Assembly (NCBI GenBank): GCA_031732755.1
Contig: JAVMKI010000065.1
Span: 1-64,000 of the forward strand
Source: Contendibacter sp031732755
GTDB taxonomy: Bacteria; Pseudomonadota; Gammaproteobacteria; Competibacterales; Competibacteraceae
Reading direction: 5' to 3'
Length of the DNA stretch: 64,000 nt
Shown: in pieces, positions 17,170 through 25,797 of the stretch
Numbering within the stretch: the stretch's first letter is position 1
How the letters are laid out: each line of letters starts with the position of its first letter
Notes under the pieces: generated by a model
What the model saw: the letters and a program-made list of their open reading frames with translations, nothing else
What the model was told of the DNA's origin: nothing
The model's database searches: none
Program-made: the position numbers and the translations under genes

Positions 17170-17664
17170 AACCTCTCTGTAGTCGCGGAAGCGCGCTGGC
17201 TTCCGGTGGCAAACCGTTCAGGGCAAACCCGCGAATTTCCGTCAATCCGTGCGTTATCCCGGCGTGGCCGTAGCCCAGTGGATGCTTTCAAGCAGAGTTC
17301 AAGCAATTAACGGACCAATGCCAATTCGAGGCGATGGTGGCTTGGGCTGGGCATGCCGTTTCGTCAGAACCGGGAAATCAAGCGCTTGCGAGTCCATGGG
17401 CGGCCCGGATGAACGTTGGCCCAACCTATTGGACTCCTCATCAGCTTATGGATTCGGGATGTGTTATAGCTTATGGGGCGGTGATTTGCACTAACATAGT
17501 GCAACGCACTCATCTTGAGCATGGCATCTCAAGAGTTAGGTTGCAGGCATGGATAGACCACGGCCAACGGTGGGGGTTCAAGCCCCGGCAGCTTGGCGGT
17601 TGGGATTGCCCCGCCTTTATTGCTAACATGCGGGCGCACGGTTGAATGAGCGCCAAGGTCAAGC
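17170..17664. other. 495-bp intergenic region, no gene seen
   Basis: Lies between the divergent prkA operon and the AI-2E permease gene, so it must hold both promoters. The few open frames in it overlap one another and show no recognisable protein or good ribosome-binding site. I see no convincing sigma-54 (-24/-12) site for prkA. A GGGGTTCAAGCCCC segment near 17573-17586 resembles a tRNA T-arm but no tRNA can be folded around it. Confidence 0.6.
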
Positions 17665-18732
17665 ATGAAAATTGTCAGTGATTGGTTTCAACGGCTGTTC
17701 AACGATCCCCAGGCGGTCATTCTGACCGTCGTGCTAGCGTTGGTCGCCAGCGTGATCCTGGTGATGGGGCGGGATTTGGCGCCGGTTTTGGCGAGCCTGG
17801 TCATCGCCTATCTGCTGGAGGGCGTTGTGCAACTGCTGCAGCGTCGGTTGCGCCTGCCGCGCCTGCTGGCGGTCGTCGTCGTGTTCGTCCTGTTTCTCGC
17901 CTTCGTGCTGTTCTTGCTGCTGGGCCTGTTACCGATGGTCTCGCGGCAGTTGACCCAACTGGTGCAGCAGTTTCCCAATATGATCGTTCGGGGTCAGAAC
18001 CTGTTGCTCAGCCTGCCCGCCTTGTACCCGGAATTCATTACCGAAGCGCAAATTCTCGAAGTCATCAACGCGGTAAAAGCCGAAATCGCCACCTGGGGTC
18101 AGAAGGCGCTATCCTGGTCGTTGGCGGCTGGCATGGGCTTCATCACCATCGCCATCTACCTGGTGCTGGTGCCCTTGCTGGTCTTTTTCTTTCTGAAGGA
18201 CAAAAGCTTAATCCTCGCTTGGCTGCATAGCTTCATGCCGCACGATCATACCCTGGCGCAGCAGGTTTGGCGCGAGGTGGACCACCAAATGGGTAATTAC
18301 GTGCGCGGCAAGTTTCTGGAAATTCTGGTGGTTTGGGTCGCAACCTACTTGGCGTTCGCCTTCATGGACTTGCAATTCGCCATGCTGCTGGCTTTGATGG
18401 TGGGACTGTCGGTCATCGTGCCCTATATTGGGGCGGTCGTGGTGACGGTGCCGGTAGCGCTGGTGGCGTTCTTTCAGTGGGGATGGAGTTCGGAATTCTT
18501 CTGGCTGCTCGGCATCTATCTGGTCGTTCAGGGACTGGATGGCAATATCCTGGTGCCGCTGCTGTTTTCCGAGGTCGTGGACTTGCATCCCATCGCCATC
18601 ATCACGGCGGTGCTGGTGTTCGGTGGGTTGTGGGGATTCTGGGGGGTGTTCTTTGCCATTCCGCTGGCGACCGTGGTGCAATCCATTCTTAAAGCATGGC
18701 CGCGGCCAACGCCAGCCGTGGTGGTGGGGTAG
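17665..18732 (+). CDS. AI-2E family transporter (PerM/YdiK type)
   Basis: A 355-aa inner-membrane permease with about eight membrane segments: one pair at the N-terminus (AVILTVVLALVASVILV), a third at about 75-95, a central soluble loop (120-200), and a C-terminal hydrophobic block ending in VVQSILKAWP. The signature PYIGAVVVTVPVALVAFFQ region is present. Family members export AI-2 or act as sodium/proton antiporters or lipid-related permeases; which applies here is unknown. AAGG is 6 nt before the ATG. Confidence 0.9.
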   Translation: MKIVSDWFQRLFNDPQAVILTVVLALVASVILVMGRDLAPVLASLVIAYLLEGVVQLLQRRLRLPRLLAVVVVFVLFLAFVLFLLLGLLPMVSRQLTQLVQQFPNMIVRGQNLLLSLPALYPEFITEAQILEVINAVKAEIATWGQKALSWSLAAGMGFITIAIYLVLVPLLVFFFLKDKSLILAWLHSFMPHDHTLAQQVWREVDHQMGNYVRGKFLEILVVWVATYLAFAFMDLQFAMLLALMVGLSVIVPYIGAVVVTVPVALVAFFQWGWSSEFFWLLGIYLVVQGLDGNILVPLLFSEVVDLHPIAIITAVLVFGGLWGFWGVFFAIPLATVVQSILKAWPRPTPAVVVG

Positions 18733-18853
18733 AACGATCCGATTGAGTCGGTCCCCACCGTCGGGCGCAGGCGGAATCCTTTGAAAATCGCCATTGGAAG
18801 CCGCCAATATCCACCCTTTTAGCCAAAGCCCGTAATAAAGCCACCAGCCGCCA

Positions 18854-20293
18854 ATGACCTATCCACACGATTCCGAGTTTCCCACCGAGAATGTTCCACA
18901 TCCCGCATCCGACCGCCGGTTGTTCGTGCTCGATACCAACGTGCTGATGCACGATCCGACCGCCTTGTTTCGTTTCAAGGAACACGATATCTACCTGCCC
19001 ATGATGGTGTTGGAGGAACTGGATCACGCCAAGAAAGGTGTCTCCGAGGTGGCTCGCAACGTCCGTCAAGTCAGCCGGTTTCTGGATGACCTGATCGCCG
19101 GGGCCAGCAAGGAGGAAATCGACCGAGGCTTGCCTCTGCCTGGTCCATTGGCTCCATCCGGCGAGTTGGTCGGCGGACGTTTGTTCTTTCAGATTCGCCC
19201 CAACCGGATCGTTCCACCCGCCAGTCTGCCGGGTAACGCGCCCGACAACGATATTTTGAGCATGGCCCTGACCCTGCAGCAGGACCATCCGCGCCGTCCG
19301 CTCACCTTGGTTTCCAAGGACATCAACCTGCGGATCAAGGCCGCTATCCTGGGCATTCACGCCGAGGACTACTACAATGATCAGACCCTCGACGACGTCA
19401 ATCTGTTGTACGCCGGCACCCGCGAACTGTCGGCGGATTTCTGGGACAGTCACGGCAACATGCTGGATTCCTGGAAGGAAAGCGGGCGTACCTTTTACCG
19501 GGTCCACGGCCCGGACGTGGCCCACTGGCATCCAAACCAGGGACTGTTTCCGGACGGTGAACAGACGGCCTTTATCGTCCGGCAATTGCGCGACGGCGAG
19601 GCGGTGATCGAGATTCTCAGGGACCACGCCACGCCCAATCACGCGGTCTGGGGCATCACCGCGCGCAACCGCGAGCAGAATTTCGCCCTCAACCTGCTGC
19701 TGGACCCCGAGATCGACTTCGTTTCTCTCCTGGGCGCTGCTGGCACCGGCAAGACCTTGCTGGCCTTGGCCGCTGGCCTGGCGCAGACCCTGGACGCCAA
19801 GCGTTATCGGGAAATCATCATGACCCGGGTCACCGTGCCGGTCGGCGAGGACATCGGCTTTCTGCCCGGCACCGAGGAGGAGAAAATGACGCCGTGGATG
19901 GGCGCGCTGATGGACAATCTGGAAGTGCTTTCTCCCAAGGAGGGCGGCGAATGGGGTCGCGCCGCCACCGCCGATCTACTGAGCAGCAAGATCAAGATTC
20001 GCTCGCTTAATTTCATGCGCGGGCGCACCTTTCAAAGCAAGTATCTGATCATCGACGAGGCGCAGAATCTGACCGCCAAGCAGATGAAGACCCTGATCAC
20101 CCGCGCCGGTCCTGGCACCAAGGTAATCTGTCTGGGCAACGTTGCCCAGATCGACACGCCCTATCTGTCCGAAACCACCTCTGGCCTGACCTACGTGGTG
20201 GATCGTTTCAAGAACTGGCCGCATGGCGGACACGTCACCCTGCGGCGCGGTGAACGTTCGCGGCTGGCGGAATTCGCCTCCGAGCAGCTTTAG
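18854..20293 (+). CDS. PIN-PhoH fusion protein (PhoH2-like ribonuclease/helicase)
   Basis: A 479-aa protein. Residues about 18-150 form a PIN RNase domain (FVLDTNVLMHDPTALF, with downstream acidic residues including NDNDILSMAL-like DN). Residues 240-479 form the PhoH ATPase domain with Walker A GAAGTGKTLLALAAG and Walker B YLIIDEAQNLT. PIN-PhoH proteins unwind and cut RNA; they sometimes follow an antitoxin gene, but none is evident upstream here (18733-18853 is empty). Its stop is 13 nt before the cardiolipin synthase TTG start. Confidence 0.92.
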   Translation: MTYPHDSEFPTENVPHPASDRRLFVLDTNVLMHDPTALFRFKEHDIYLPMMVLEELDHAKKGVSEVARNVRQVSRFLDDLIAGASKEEIDRGLPLPGPLAPSGELVGGRLFFQIRPNRIVPPASLPGNAPDNDILSMALTLQQDHPRRPLTLVSKDINLRIKAAILGIHAEDYYNDQTLDDVNLLYAGTRELSADFWDSHGNMLDSWKESGRTFYRVHGPDVAHWHPNQGLFPDGEQTAFIVRQLRDGEAVIEILRDHATPNHAVWGITARNREQNFALNLLLDPEIDFVSLLGAAGTGKTLLALAAGLAQTLDAKRYREIIMTRVTVPVGEDIGFLPGTEEEKMTPWMGALMDNLEVLSPKEGGEWGRAATADLLSSKIKIRSLNFMRGRTFQSKYLIIDEAQNLTAKQMKTLITRAGPGTKVICLGNVAQIDTPYLSETTSGLTYVVDRFKNWPHGGHVTLRRGERSRLAEFASEQL

Positions 20294-20306
20294 GTGGCTT
20301 TGGCTG

Positions 20307-21746
20307 TTGATCACCGAACATCTAGCTGCCCTGCTGTCGCTGGCCTGGCTGCTGTGGATCGCCCTGGTCGCGGTCGGGCTGATTCTGGAGCGCCGTTCGC
20401 CGGCGGCGACGCTGGCCTGGCTGCTGGCGCTGCTGTTCATGCCCTATTTCGGGTTTCTGGTGTATCTGCTGTTCGGGCCGCGCCGGTTGCGCCGCCGTCG
20501 GCTGCGTTACGGCCGCGCCCGCGACCGTCTGATCCAATCCACCCACCGCCTACGCCAGAACCAGCCCGTTCCGTCTAGCTTTCCCAGCGCCGACCTGGAG
20601 CGGCAACTGGCGCGGTTGTTGGAACGGGTTGGCCAGGGTCCGCCCACGCCCGCCACCGCTGTCACCCTGCTGGAAACCGGCGACGATTGCTTCGCGGCGC
20701 TGGAGACGGCCATCGCCGCCGCTACTCACCATGTCCACCTGGAATACTACCTGTGGCAGCCGGATCGCGTAGGGACGCGGCTGCGTGATTTGCTGGTGGA
20801 AAAAGCCCAGGCCGGAATACAGGTCCGCTTGCTGCTCGACTCCATCGGCTCCGACCGGATCACCGACCGCTTTTTGCGCCCCCTGCGAGATGCGAGCGGC
20901 GAAACCGCCTGGTTCAATCCCCTCAGCCTGCGCCGGCTGCAACCCAACCACGTTAATTTCCGCACGCACCGCAAGATCGTGGTTTGCGACGGCCGGGTCG
21001 GTTTCACCGGCGGCATCAACGTCAGCGACGACCACAGCGGCGCGCGGCGCGGCCCGGACGCCTGGCGCGACACCCATCTGCGCATCGAGGGCGAACCGAT
21101 TCACCGACTCCAGTTCATCTTTCTGGAAGACTGGTATTTCGCCACCGATCAGGCGCCGTTCGACCCCGCATTCTTTCCCATCTGCGCGGGGCAGCCGGTC
21201 GGTCCCTGGTTGCACATCGTCGAATCCGGTCCCGACAACGACCACCACGCCATCGCCAAGCTGTTCTTCGCCGCCATCGTCAGCGCGCGGCGACGGGTTT
21301 TGCTGGCCACGCCTTACTTCGTGCCCAACGAGGCGCTCACCGAAGCCTTGATCACCGCCGCGCTGCGTGGAGTGGAGGTGCGGGTGTTGGCGCCCCAGCG
21401 CAGCGACTCGCGGTTGGTGACCGCCGCCGCGCGCAGCTATTACGACCAACTGGTCCGGGCCGGCGCCACGATTCACGAATACGGTCCGCCGATGCTGCAC
21501 GCCAAGCTGCTGGTGGTGGACGAGCGGATCGCGGCGGTGGGCAGCGCCAATTTCGACAACCGCAGTCTGACCTTGAATTTCGAGGCGATGGCGGTGCTTT
21601 ACGATGCCGATCTCGCCGCGCAATTGAGCCGGAGCTTCGAGGCCGACTTGAATCTGGCTCGGCGCTACGTCAAGCCGGGCCGGCGGGCTACGCTCGGCCA
21701 GCGGTTGGGTGAGGCCACCGCCCGGTTGTTGTCGCCGTTGTTGTGA
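20307..21746 (+). CDS. cls: Cardiolipin synthase (PLD family)
   Basis: A 479-aa inner-membrane enzyme joining two phosphatidylglycerols to cardiolipin. Two N-terminal membrane segments (LAALLSLAWLLWIALVAVG and LAWLLALLFMPYFGFLVYL) are followed by two HKD motifs, HRKIVVCDGRVGFTGG at about 215 and HAKLLVVDERIAAVGSANFDNRS at about 398. Start set at TTG 20307 because AGGTGG lies 9 nt upstream, the protein then has normal family length, and the longer frame runs inside phoH. Probably cotranscribed with the PIN-PhoH gene. Confidence 0.92.
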   Translation: MITEHLAALLSLAWLLWIALVAVGLILERRSPAATLAWLLALLFMPYFGFLVYLLFGPRRLRRRRLRYGRARDRLIQSTHRLRQNQPVPSSFPSADLERQLARLLERVGQGPPTPATAVTLLETGDDCFAALETAIAAATHHVHLEYYLWQPDRVGTRLRDLLVEKAQAGIQVRLLLDSIGSDRITDRFLRPLRDASGETAWFNPLSLRRLQPNHVNFRTHRKIVVCDGRVGFTGGINVSDDHSGARRGPDAWRDTHLRIEGEPIHRLQFIFLEDWYFATDQAPFDPAFFPICAGQPVGPWLHIVESGPDNDHHAIAKLFFAAIVSARRRVLLATPYFVPNEALTEALITAALRGVEVRVLAPQRSDSRLVTAAARSYYDQLVRAGATIHEYGPPMLHAKLLVVDERIAAVGSANFDNRSLTLNFEAMAVLYDADLAAQLSRSFEADLNLARRYVKPGRRATLGQRLGEATARLLSPLL

Positions 21747-22121
21747 GAGCCAGCTTACGACGGTTTTGATCACCGTCATCGGTGAACCCTCGACGCGCCT
21801 GTCTGCGCAACGGCTGTCACCTGCCTTGACAGTTTGCCAAGCGGAATTATGCTATCACGTCAAGGCTACAATGGCCTTGCCACCCACGGTGGAACCCGTG
21901 ACCGTCGACGAGATACTGCGGCGCGCTGTCGCGCCTGCGGGGCGGCGGATTACCATCCGCTGGTTGTTTTGCGCGAAGGGCCGCACGGCTAGTGGGCTAC
22001 CGCAAAAGTTTTGACAGGTAACAAAGCTTTCCTCGCGGCTTATCCACCGCCCCGTTAAGCTGCGTTTGCCAAGAAGTGAAGATAGAGTTTCTTTGTAGAG
22101 TTATAGAGGAAAGATAGACAC
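21747..22121. other. 375-bp intergenic region, possible gene remnant
   Basis: No convincing complete gene. An open frame at 21871-22014 (47 codons, MALPPTVEPVTVDEILRRAV) begins in a way reminiscent of nucleotidyltransferase or antitoxin N-termini (D-E-I-L-R-R) and then loses sense, so a decayed gene fragment is possible. The right half becomes AT-richer toward the low-GC gene that follows. Confidence 0.35.
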
Positions 22122-22391
22122 ATGAAGATTACGAATCCCTTCAAAGAACCTTGGTTCAAAAGATTATGTCCTCACTGCCATATGAAAGTTAAAGTTATTA
22201 AGACTAAGCAAGGTTTTTTAAACAATGAATATTCTAATTGCCCTAATTGTCAAAAATCATTTTGGGGATCTACTCTTCTGAAAAAATCAGCAAAAGGAAC
22301 TTTTAAAGCCTTTAGTATTGCATTAACGATTGCTAGCATTGTTATTAATGCTGGAGGTGGAGGTGGAGGTGGAGGTGGAAGTAACACGTAG
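22122..22391 (+). CDS. Small low-GC zinc-ribbon membrane protein
   Basis: An 89-aa protein with CPHC (residues 16-19) and CPNC (40-43), a four-Cys zinc ribbon, then one membrane segment (FSIALTIASIVINAG) and a C-terminal run of nine glycines encoded by GGAGGT triplets. AGAGGAAAG precedes the ATG. It is clearly A/T-rich compared with all neighbours, with Lys/Asn/Ile-rich codons, which suggests horizontal transfer. No family recognised; similar layouts occur in small toxin-like or phage membrane proteins, but I cannot assign a function. Confidence 0.7.
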   Translation: MKITNPFKEPWFKRLCPHCHMKVKVIKTKQGFLNNEYSNCPNCQKSFWGSTLLKKSAKGTFKAFSIALTIASIVINAGGGGGGGGGSNT

Positions 22392-22402
22392 GGAGGTTAG
22401 CA

Positions 22403-22496
22403 CGGTAGCGCGGGTTAGCGAAGCGTAACCCGCCGATTTCGGTAGGTCTTCCAAAAGGCGGATTACGGGCTTGCCGCCCTAATCCGCCCTACGATA
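22403..22496. repeat. Pair of palindromic repeats (REP-like)
   Basis: Two stem-loops in tandem: arms 22410-22417/22426-22433 (8 bp, GCGGGTTA) and 22457-22465/22480-22488 (9 bp, GGCGGATTA). This GCGGGTTA...GGCGGATTA pattern is a common dispersed intergenic repeat in gammaproteobacteria. It sits directly after the low-GC gene and may mark a recombination or insertion point. The rest of 22497-22732 holds no credible gene; the antisense frame at 22527-22727 has no supporting features. Confidence 0.7.
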
Positions 22497-22732
22497 ATTT
22501 GCCGAGCCGAGGGGAGCAGGTAAAGCCTATGAGCAACAATGTCGTTCAATCCACAAGCGTAACTCAAGGAAAGAATTGATGGAATTCGATGTTGTCGCCC
22601 GACGGGAATAACGGCCAGCAAATCGCTCGGCACGGACGGGTAAAAAGGGCGTTTCGCTCCACGGTTGCTTGCCGGTTAGCTCAAACACCAGGTTTCTTGG
22701 CACAATTTCACTTTTCTGACAGGGCATGACTT

Positions 22733-23317
22733 ATGGGGAAAACCCGTCTTGAAGCATTCAGCGATGGCGTTATCGCCATCATCATCACCATCATGGTGCT
22801 CGAAATGAAAGTGCCTCATGGGGAAACGGTCGATGTTTTGTTACCGCTGTTCCCGGTTTTTCTCAGCTATATTCTTAGCTTCATCTATGTCGGCATCTAC
22901 TGGAATAACCACCATCACATGTTGCATACCGTAAGCCGGGTTTCTGGTTCCGTTCTTTGGGCGAATTTGCATCTGCTATTCTGGCTTTCACTTTTCCCAT
23001 TCGCCACCGGCTGGCTTGGCGAAAACCACTTCGCGGCATTACCCAGCGCCCTTTATGGCGTGATTCAATTGATGGCCGCTTGTGCCTACTTTATCCTTCA
23101 AAACGCGATCATTACTTCTCAGGGAAAGGAATCCCTACTCAAGGCTGCCGTGGGTCGAGACAGGAAAGGCAAAGCCTCATTGGTGCTCTATATTATTGCA
23201 ATCATTATGGCCTTTTGGTTTGCTTGGGTCGCACAGCTCATTTATATCGCCGTGGCGATAATGTGGCTTATTCCTGATCGACGCATCGAAAACGCCATTC
23301 AAGAGAACGGAACCTAA
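22733..23317 (+). CDS. TMEM175/DUF1211 family potassium-channel-like protein
   Basis: A 194-aa membrane protein that opens with the family signature RLEAFSDGVIAIIITIMVLE, where the FSDG motif lines the pore of bacterial TMEM175 channels. Six membrane segments are expected and five to six hydrophobic stretches are seen (LFPVFLSYILSFIYVGIYW, LLFWLSLFPFATGWL, SLVLYIIAIIMAFWFAW and others). Bacterial members assemble as tetramers and conduct potassium. It is a single gene with its own terminator. Confidence 0.9.
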   Translation: MGKTRLEAFSDGVIAIIITIMVLEMKVPHGETVDVLLPLFPVFLSYILSFIYVGIYWNNHHHMLHTVSRVSGSVLWANLHLLFWLSLFPFATGWLGENHFAALPSALYGVIQLMAACAYFILQNAIITSQGKESLLKAAVGRDRKGKASLVLYIIAIIMAFWFAWVAQLIYIAVAIMWLIPDRRIENAIQENGT

Positions 23318-23336
23318 CCCATCAATCAACCCGACC

Positions 23337-23362
23337 ACCGGTAAACAGAACCTACCGGTTTT
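23337..23362 (+). terminator. Intrinsic terminator after the TMEM175-like gene
   Basis: Arms ACCGGTA (23337-23343) and TACCGGT (23353-23359) pair over 7 bp with a 9-nt loop, and four T follow (23359-23362). It lies 20 bp after the stop. Confidence 0.65.
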
Positions 23363-23490
23363 CTCATCGCCGCACTTCTTTGGTGGCGGCTCGCTTATCT
23401 TTAAACCATTAAAGCCTCGCTGCCCAATCGTTTTTGGATAACGGCGGTCTGGCTTGGTTTCCCAGCCATCGGGTCAGGGCAGTGGTGCTC

Positions 23491-24465
23491 CTATCGCCAC
23501 TGCACGGTTCTGTTCAACCCCAACATTTTCGACAGTGCTTCGCCCAAATCGGCTTCGGTGCCGTCGAGCAATCGATCCAGCCAGCGGGTGTGCTTGGTGT
23601 AATCCACGATGGTTTTCTCGCCGATCACTTTCTCGGCGACGTGGCGGGTGCTGCCCAGCGCGTCCACCAATCCTAGCCCGACGCTCTGCTCGCCGGTCCA
23701 CATCAGGCCGCTGAACACCTCGGGATTGTCCTTCAGCCGCTCGCCCCGACCCTGCTTGACCGCCACGATGAACTGTTGGTGAATCGCGTCCAACATTCCT
23801 TGCAGATGCCGAACTTCCTCCGGGTTCACTGGCTTGAACGGATCGAGAAAATCCTTGCTGTTGCCCGCCGTGTAGGCCCGCCGTTCGACCCCCAGTTTGG
23901 CCATCGCGTCGGTAAAGCCGAAGCTGTCCATCCGCACCCCGATGGAGCCGACGATGCTCGCCTTGTTGGCGTAAATGTTCTGCGCCGCCGCCGCGATGTA
24001 GTATCCCCCCGACGCGCACACGTCGCTGGCCACCGCGTGGACTGGCAGCTTGGGATACTGCTGGCGCAGCCTTTGAATCTCGTCGTAGATCTCGCCGGCC
24101 TGCACCGGACTGCCGCCGGGGCTGTTGATTTCCACCACGACGCCGACCGTTTTCTCATCCTTGAACGCCTTGCGCAGTGCCTCGATCACGTTCTTGGCGC
24201 TGGCCTCGGTGCCGCTGGAGATCAGGCCGTCGACCCGAACCAACGCCGTGTGTTTCTTGGCGGCGGCGGTCGCGGTGCCGAGGTCGTCCGGCCAAGCTAG
24301 CACCAGCAATCCCACCAGATAGGCGAAAAACAAGAATTTGAAGAAAATTCCCCAGCGCCGCGCCCGCCGCTGTTCGGTCACGGCGGCGAACGCCAGCTTG
24401 GTCAGGGTATCGCGCGCCCAGCGTTCGTCGCCGGGCAGGTTTGTATTCGGATTCGAGTCGCTCAT
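23491..24465 (-). CDS. sppA: S49 family signal peptide peptidase (SppA type, short form)
   Basis: A 324-aa inner-membrane serine protease. One N-terminal membrane anchor (FFKFLFFAYLVGLLVLAW, about 42-60) is followed by the S49 domain; the catalytic Ser is in DVCASGGYYIAA (about residue 171) and the general-base Lys is expected near the GSIGVRMDSF segment where this protein should be checked, since Lys is less obvious there. Length matches the single-domain SppA of Gram-positives and many Proteobacteria rather than the 67-kDa E. coli enzyme. It removes spent signal peptides. The gene lies 13 bp after rluC, likely one operon. Confidence 0.88.
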   Translation of the reverse strand: MSDSNPNTNLPGDERWARDTLTKLAFAAVTEQRRARRWGIFFKFLFFAYLVGLLVLAWPDDLGTATAAAKKHTALVRVDGLISSGTEASAKNVIEALRKAFKDEKTVGVVVEINSPGGSPVQAGEIYDEIQRLRQQYPKLPVHAVASDVCASGGYYIAAAAQNIYANKASIVGSIGVRMDSFGFTDAMAKLGVERRAYTAGNSKDFLDPFKPVNPEEVRHLQGMLDAIHQQFIVAVKQGRGERLKDNPEVFSGLMWTGEQSVGLGLVDALGSTRHVAEKVIGEKTIVDYTKHTRWLDRLLDGTEADLGEALSKMLGLNRTVQWR

Positions 24466-24478
24466 GGCAGCTTCTCAC

Positions 24479-25447
24479 TCAGGTTTCACGAGGGTTCGGG
24501 GCGCCGAGTCGGTCCAGCACCGCCTTGAGTTCGGCGTCCAGTGGAGCGCTGATCGCGATATCTCGACCACCCAGCGGCAGGTTCAGGCTGTGGGCGTGCA
24601 GGAACAGCCGGCGCAAGCCGTATTGCTCCGTCATCAGTCGATTGAAATCGGCGTCGCCGTACTTTTCGTCGCCGGCCAATGGGTGGCCGACATGGGCGGC
24701 ATGGACGCGAATCTGGTGGGTGCGACCGGTGGCGATGCTCGCTTCCAGCAGCGAGGCCGGCTTGTGCAGGCTGATCGGTCGAAAGCGTGTCCGGGCTGGC
24801 TTGCCGTCGTCCAGTACCTCCACCATCCGCTCTCCGCCGCGCAACACGTTGCGGCGCAGGGGTTGGTTCACCTCGCGCGGGCCGTGATTCCAGTAGCCGC
24901 GCGTTAGCGCCAGATAGCGCTTTTCCACCCGACCGGTTCGTAGGGCGTCTTGAATCGCGCGCAGCGCCGTCGGCGTCTTGGCCAGCGCTAGACAACCACT
25001 GGTGTCGCGGTCCAACCGATGCGCCAATTCCAGAAACGGTTCCTCTGGCCGCAGCGCCCGCAGCAGTTCGATGATGCCGTAGTCGAGGCCGCTGCCTTTG
25101 TGCACCGCCAGCCCGACGGGTTTGTCGAGTACCAGCAGTTCGCGATCCTCGTACAGTACCGCCGCCCGCAACCGTTCCGCCAGTCCGAGCGGCGCCCGGA
25201 GCGGCCGTTCCTCCCGTTCGCCCAGCCGCACCGGTGGAATCCGTAGCAAGTCACCGGTTTGCAGCCGGCGCTCCGGCTGGACGCGGCCTCCGTTCAGCCG
25301 CACCTCACCGGTGCGGACGATGCGGTAGATCAGGCTTTTGGGCGCACCCTTGAGTTCGCGCAACAGAAAATTATCGAGGCGCTGGCCGGCGTAATCGGCG
25401 GTGATTTCCAGATGACGCACGCCAGGAGAAGTGGAAGAGGCGGTCAT
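24479..25447 (-). CDS. rluC: 23S rRNA pseudouridine(955/2504/2580) synthase
   Basis: A 322-aa enzyme. The N-terminal S4 domain (RLDNFLLRELKGAPKSLIY, about 20-60) binds RNA; the RluA-type catalytic domain holds the nucleophile Asp in HRLDRDTSGCLALAK (about residue 148). RluC isomerises three uridines in 23S rRNA. It is divergent from rne, as in E. coli, which supports RluC over RluD. The start ATG at 25445-25447 gives the family N-terminus; the open frame continues upstream across the rne promoter and is not used. Confidence 0.93.
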   Translation of the reverse strand: MTASSTSPGVRHLEITADYAGQRLDNFLLRELKGAPKSLIYRIVRTGEVRLNGGRVQPERRLQTGDLLRIPPVRLGEREERPLRAPLGLAERLRAAVLYEDRELLVLDKPVGLAVHKGSGLDYGIIELLRALRPEEPFLELAHRLDRDTSGCLALAKTPTALRAIQDALRTGRVEKRYLALTRGYWNHGPREVNQPLRRNVLRGGERMVEVLDDGKPARTRFRPISLHKPASLLEASIATGRTHQIRVHAAHVGHPLAGDEKYGDADFNRLMTEQYGLRRLFLHAHSLNLPLGGRDIAISAPLDAELKAVLDRLGAPNPRET

Positions 25448-25451
25448 GAGT

Positions 25452-25480
25452 TTGAAGCAAGGCGATTGGACTGTTATAGT
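25452..25480 (+). promoter_or_regulatory. Predicted sigma-70 promoter of rne
   Basis: TTGAAG (25452-25457) and TATAGT (25475-25480) with exactly 17 bp between them, pointing toward rne. Transcription would start near 25487 and leave a leader of about 310 nt, in keeping with the long rne leader known in E. coli. Confidence 0.65.
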
Positions 25481-25797
25481 GACGAGCGTTGTCGCTGAAG
25501 GGGCCGTGAACGGCCGGCGAAACTGAATCAATACACCATATCGGTTTTCGTACCCGCGCGCCAGTCAACCGGCGGGCAGGGGTGATTTAACGGGTTTGTC
25601 CGCCGCTCGACCCGACCTTAGCCTGAGCGGCTCTTGACCGCGCTCCCAGCCGACTGGTCACGCTTTCCGTGGCGTACTTTGGGTCTTTCGCCCGATGTTC
25701 TGGATTGTCATCCTCCGGGCCATTCCCCATTCTGGCGCCGCCTCGGCGACAACCACCGCGTTACCGGCGGTGATGGTTGAGCGCAGGGAATTTCATC
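25481..25797 (+). promoter_or_regulatory. Long 5' leader of rne, possible autoregulatory RNA
   Basis: About 310 nt between the predicted start and the rne ATG contain no gene. In E. coli the 361-nt rne leader binds RNase E and drives feedback control of its own mRNA. The length and position match; several local inverted repeats are present, for example around 25735-25775 (accaccgcgttaccggcggtg). Whether the specific E. coli hairpin hp2 is conserved I cannot tell by eye. Confidence 0.5.

Noticed and set aside
14016..17310. Long + strand frames opposite yeaH and prkA
   Set aside because: Same reason: antisense shadows of well-recognised genes without ribosome-binding sites or motifs.
17571..17590. 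tRNA-like T-arm (GGGGTTCAAGCCCC)
   Set aside because: No matching acceptor, D or anticodon arm can be folded around it; with canonical T-loop register only three T-stem pairs form.
22527..22727. 66-codon leftward frame before the TMEM175-like gene
   Set aside because: No ribosome-binding site, no domain, lies in a repeat-containing spacer.
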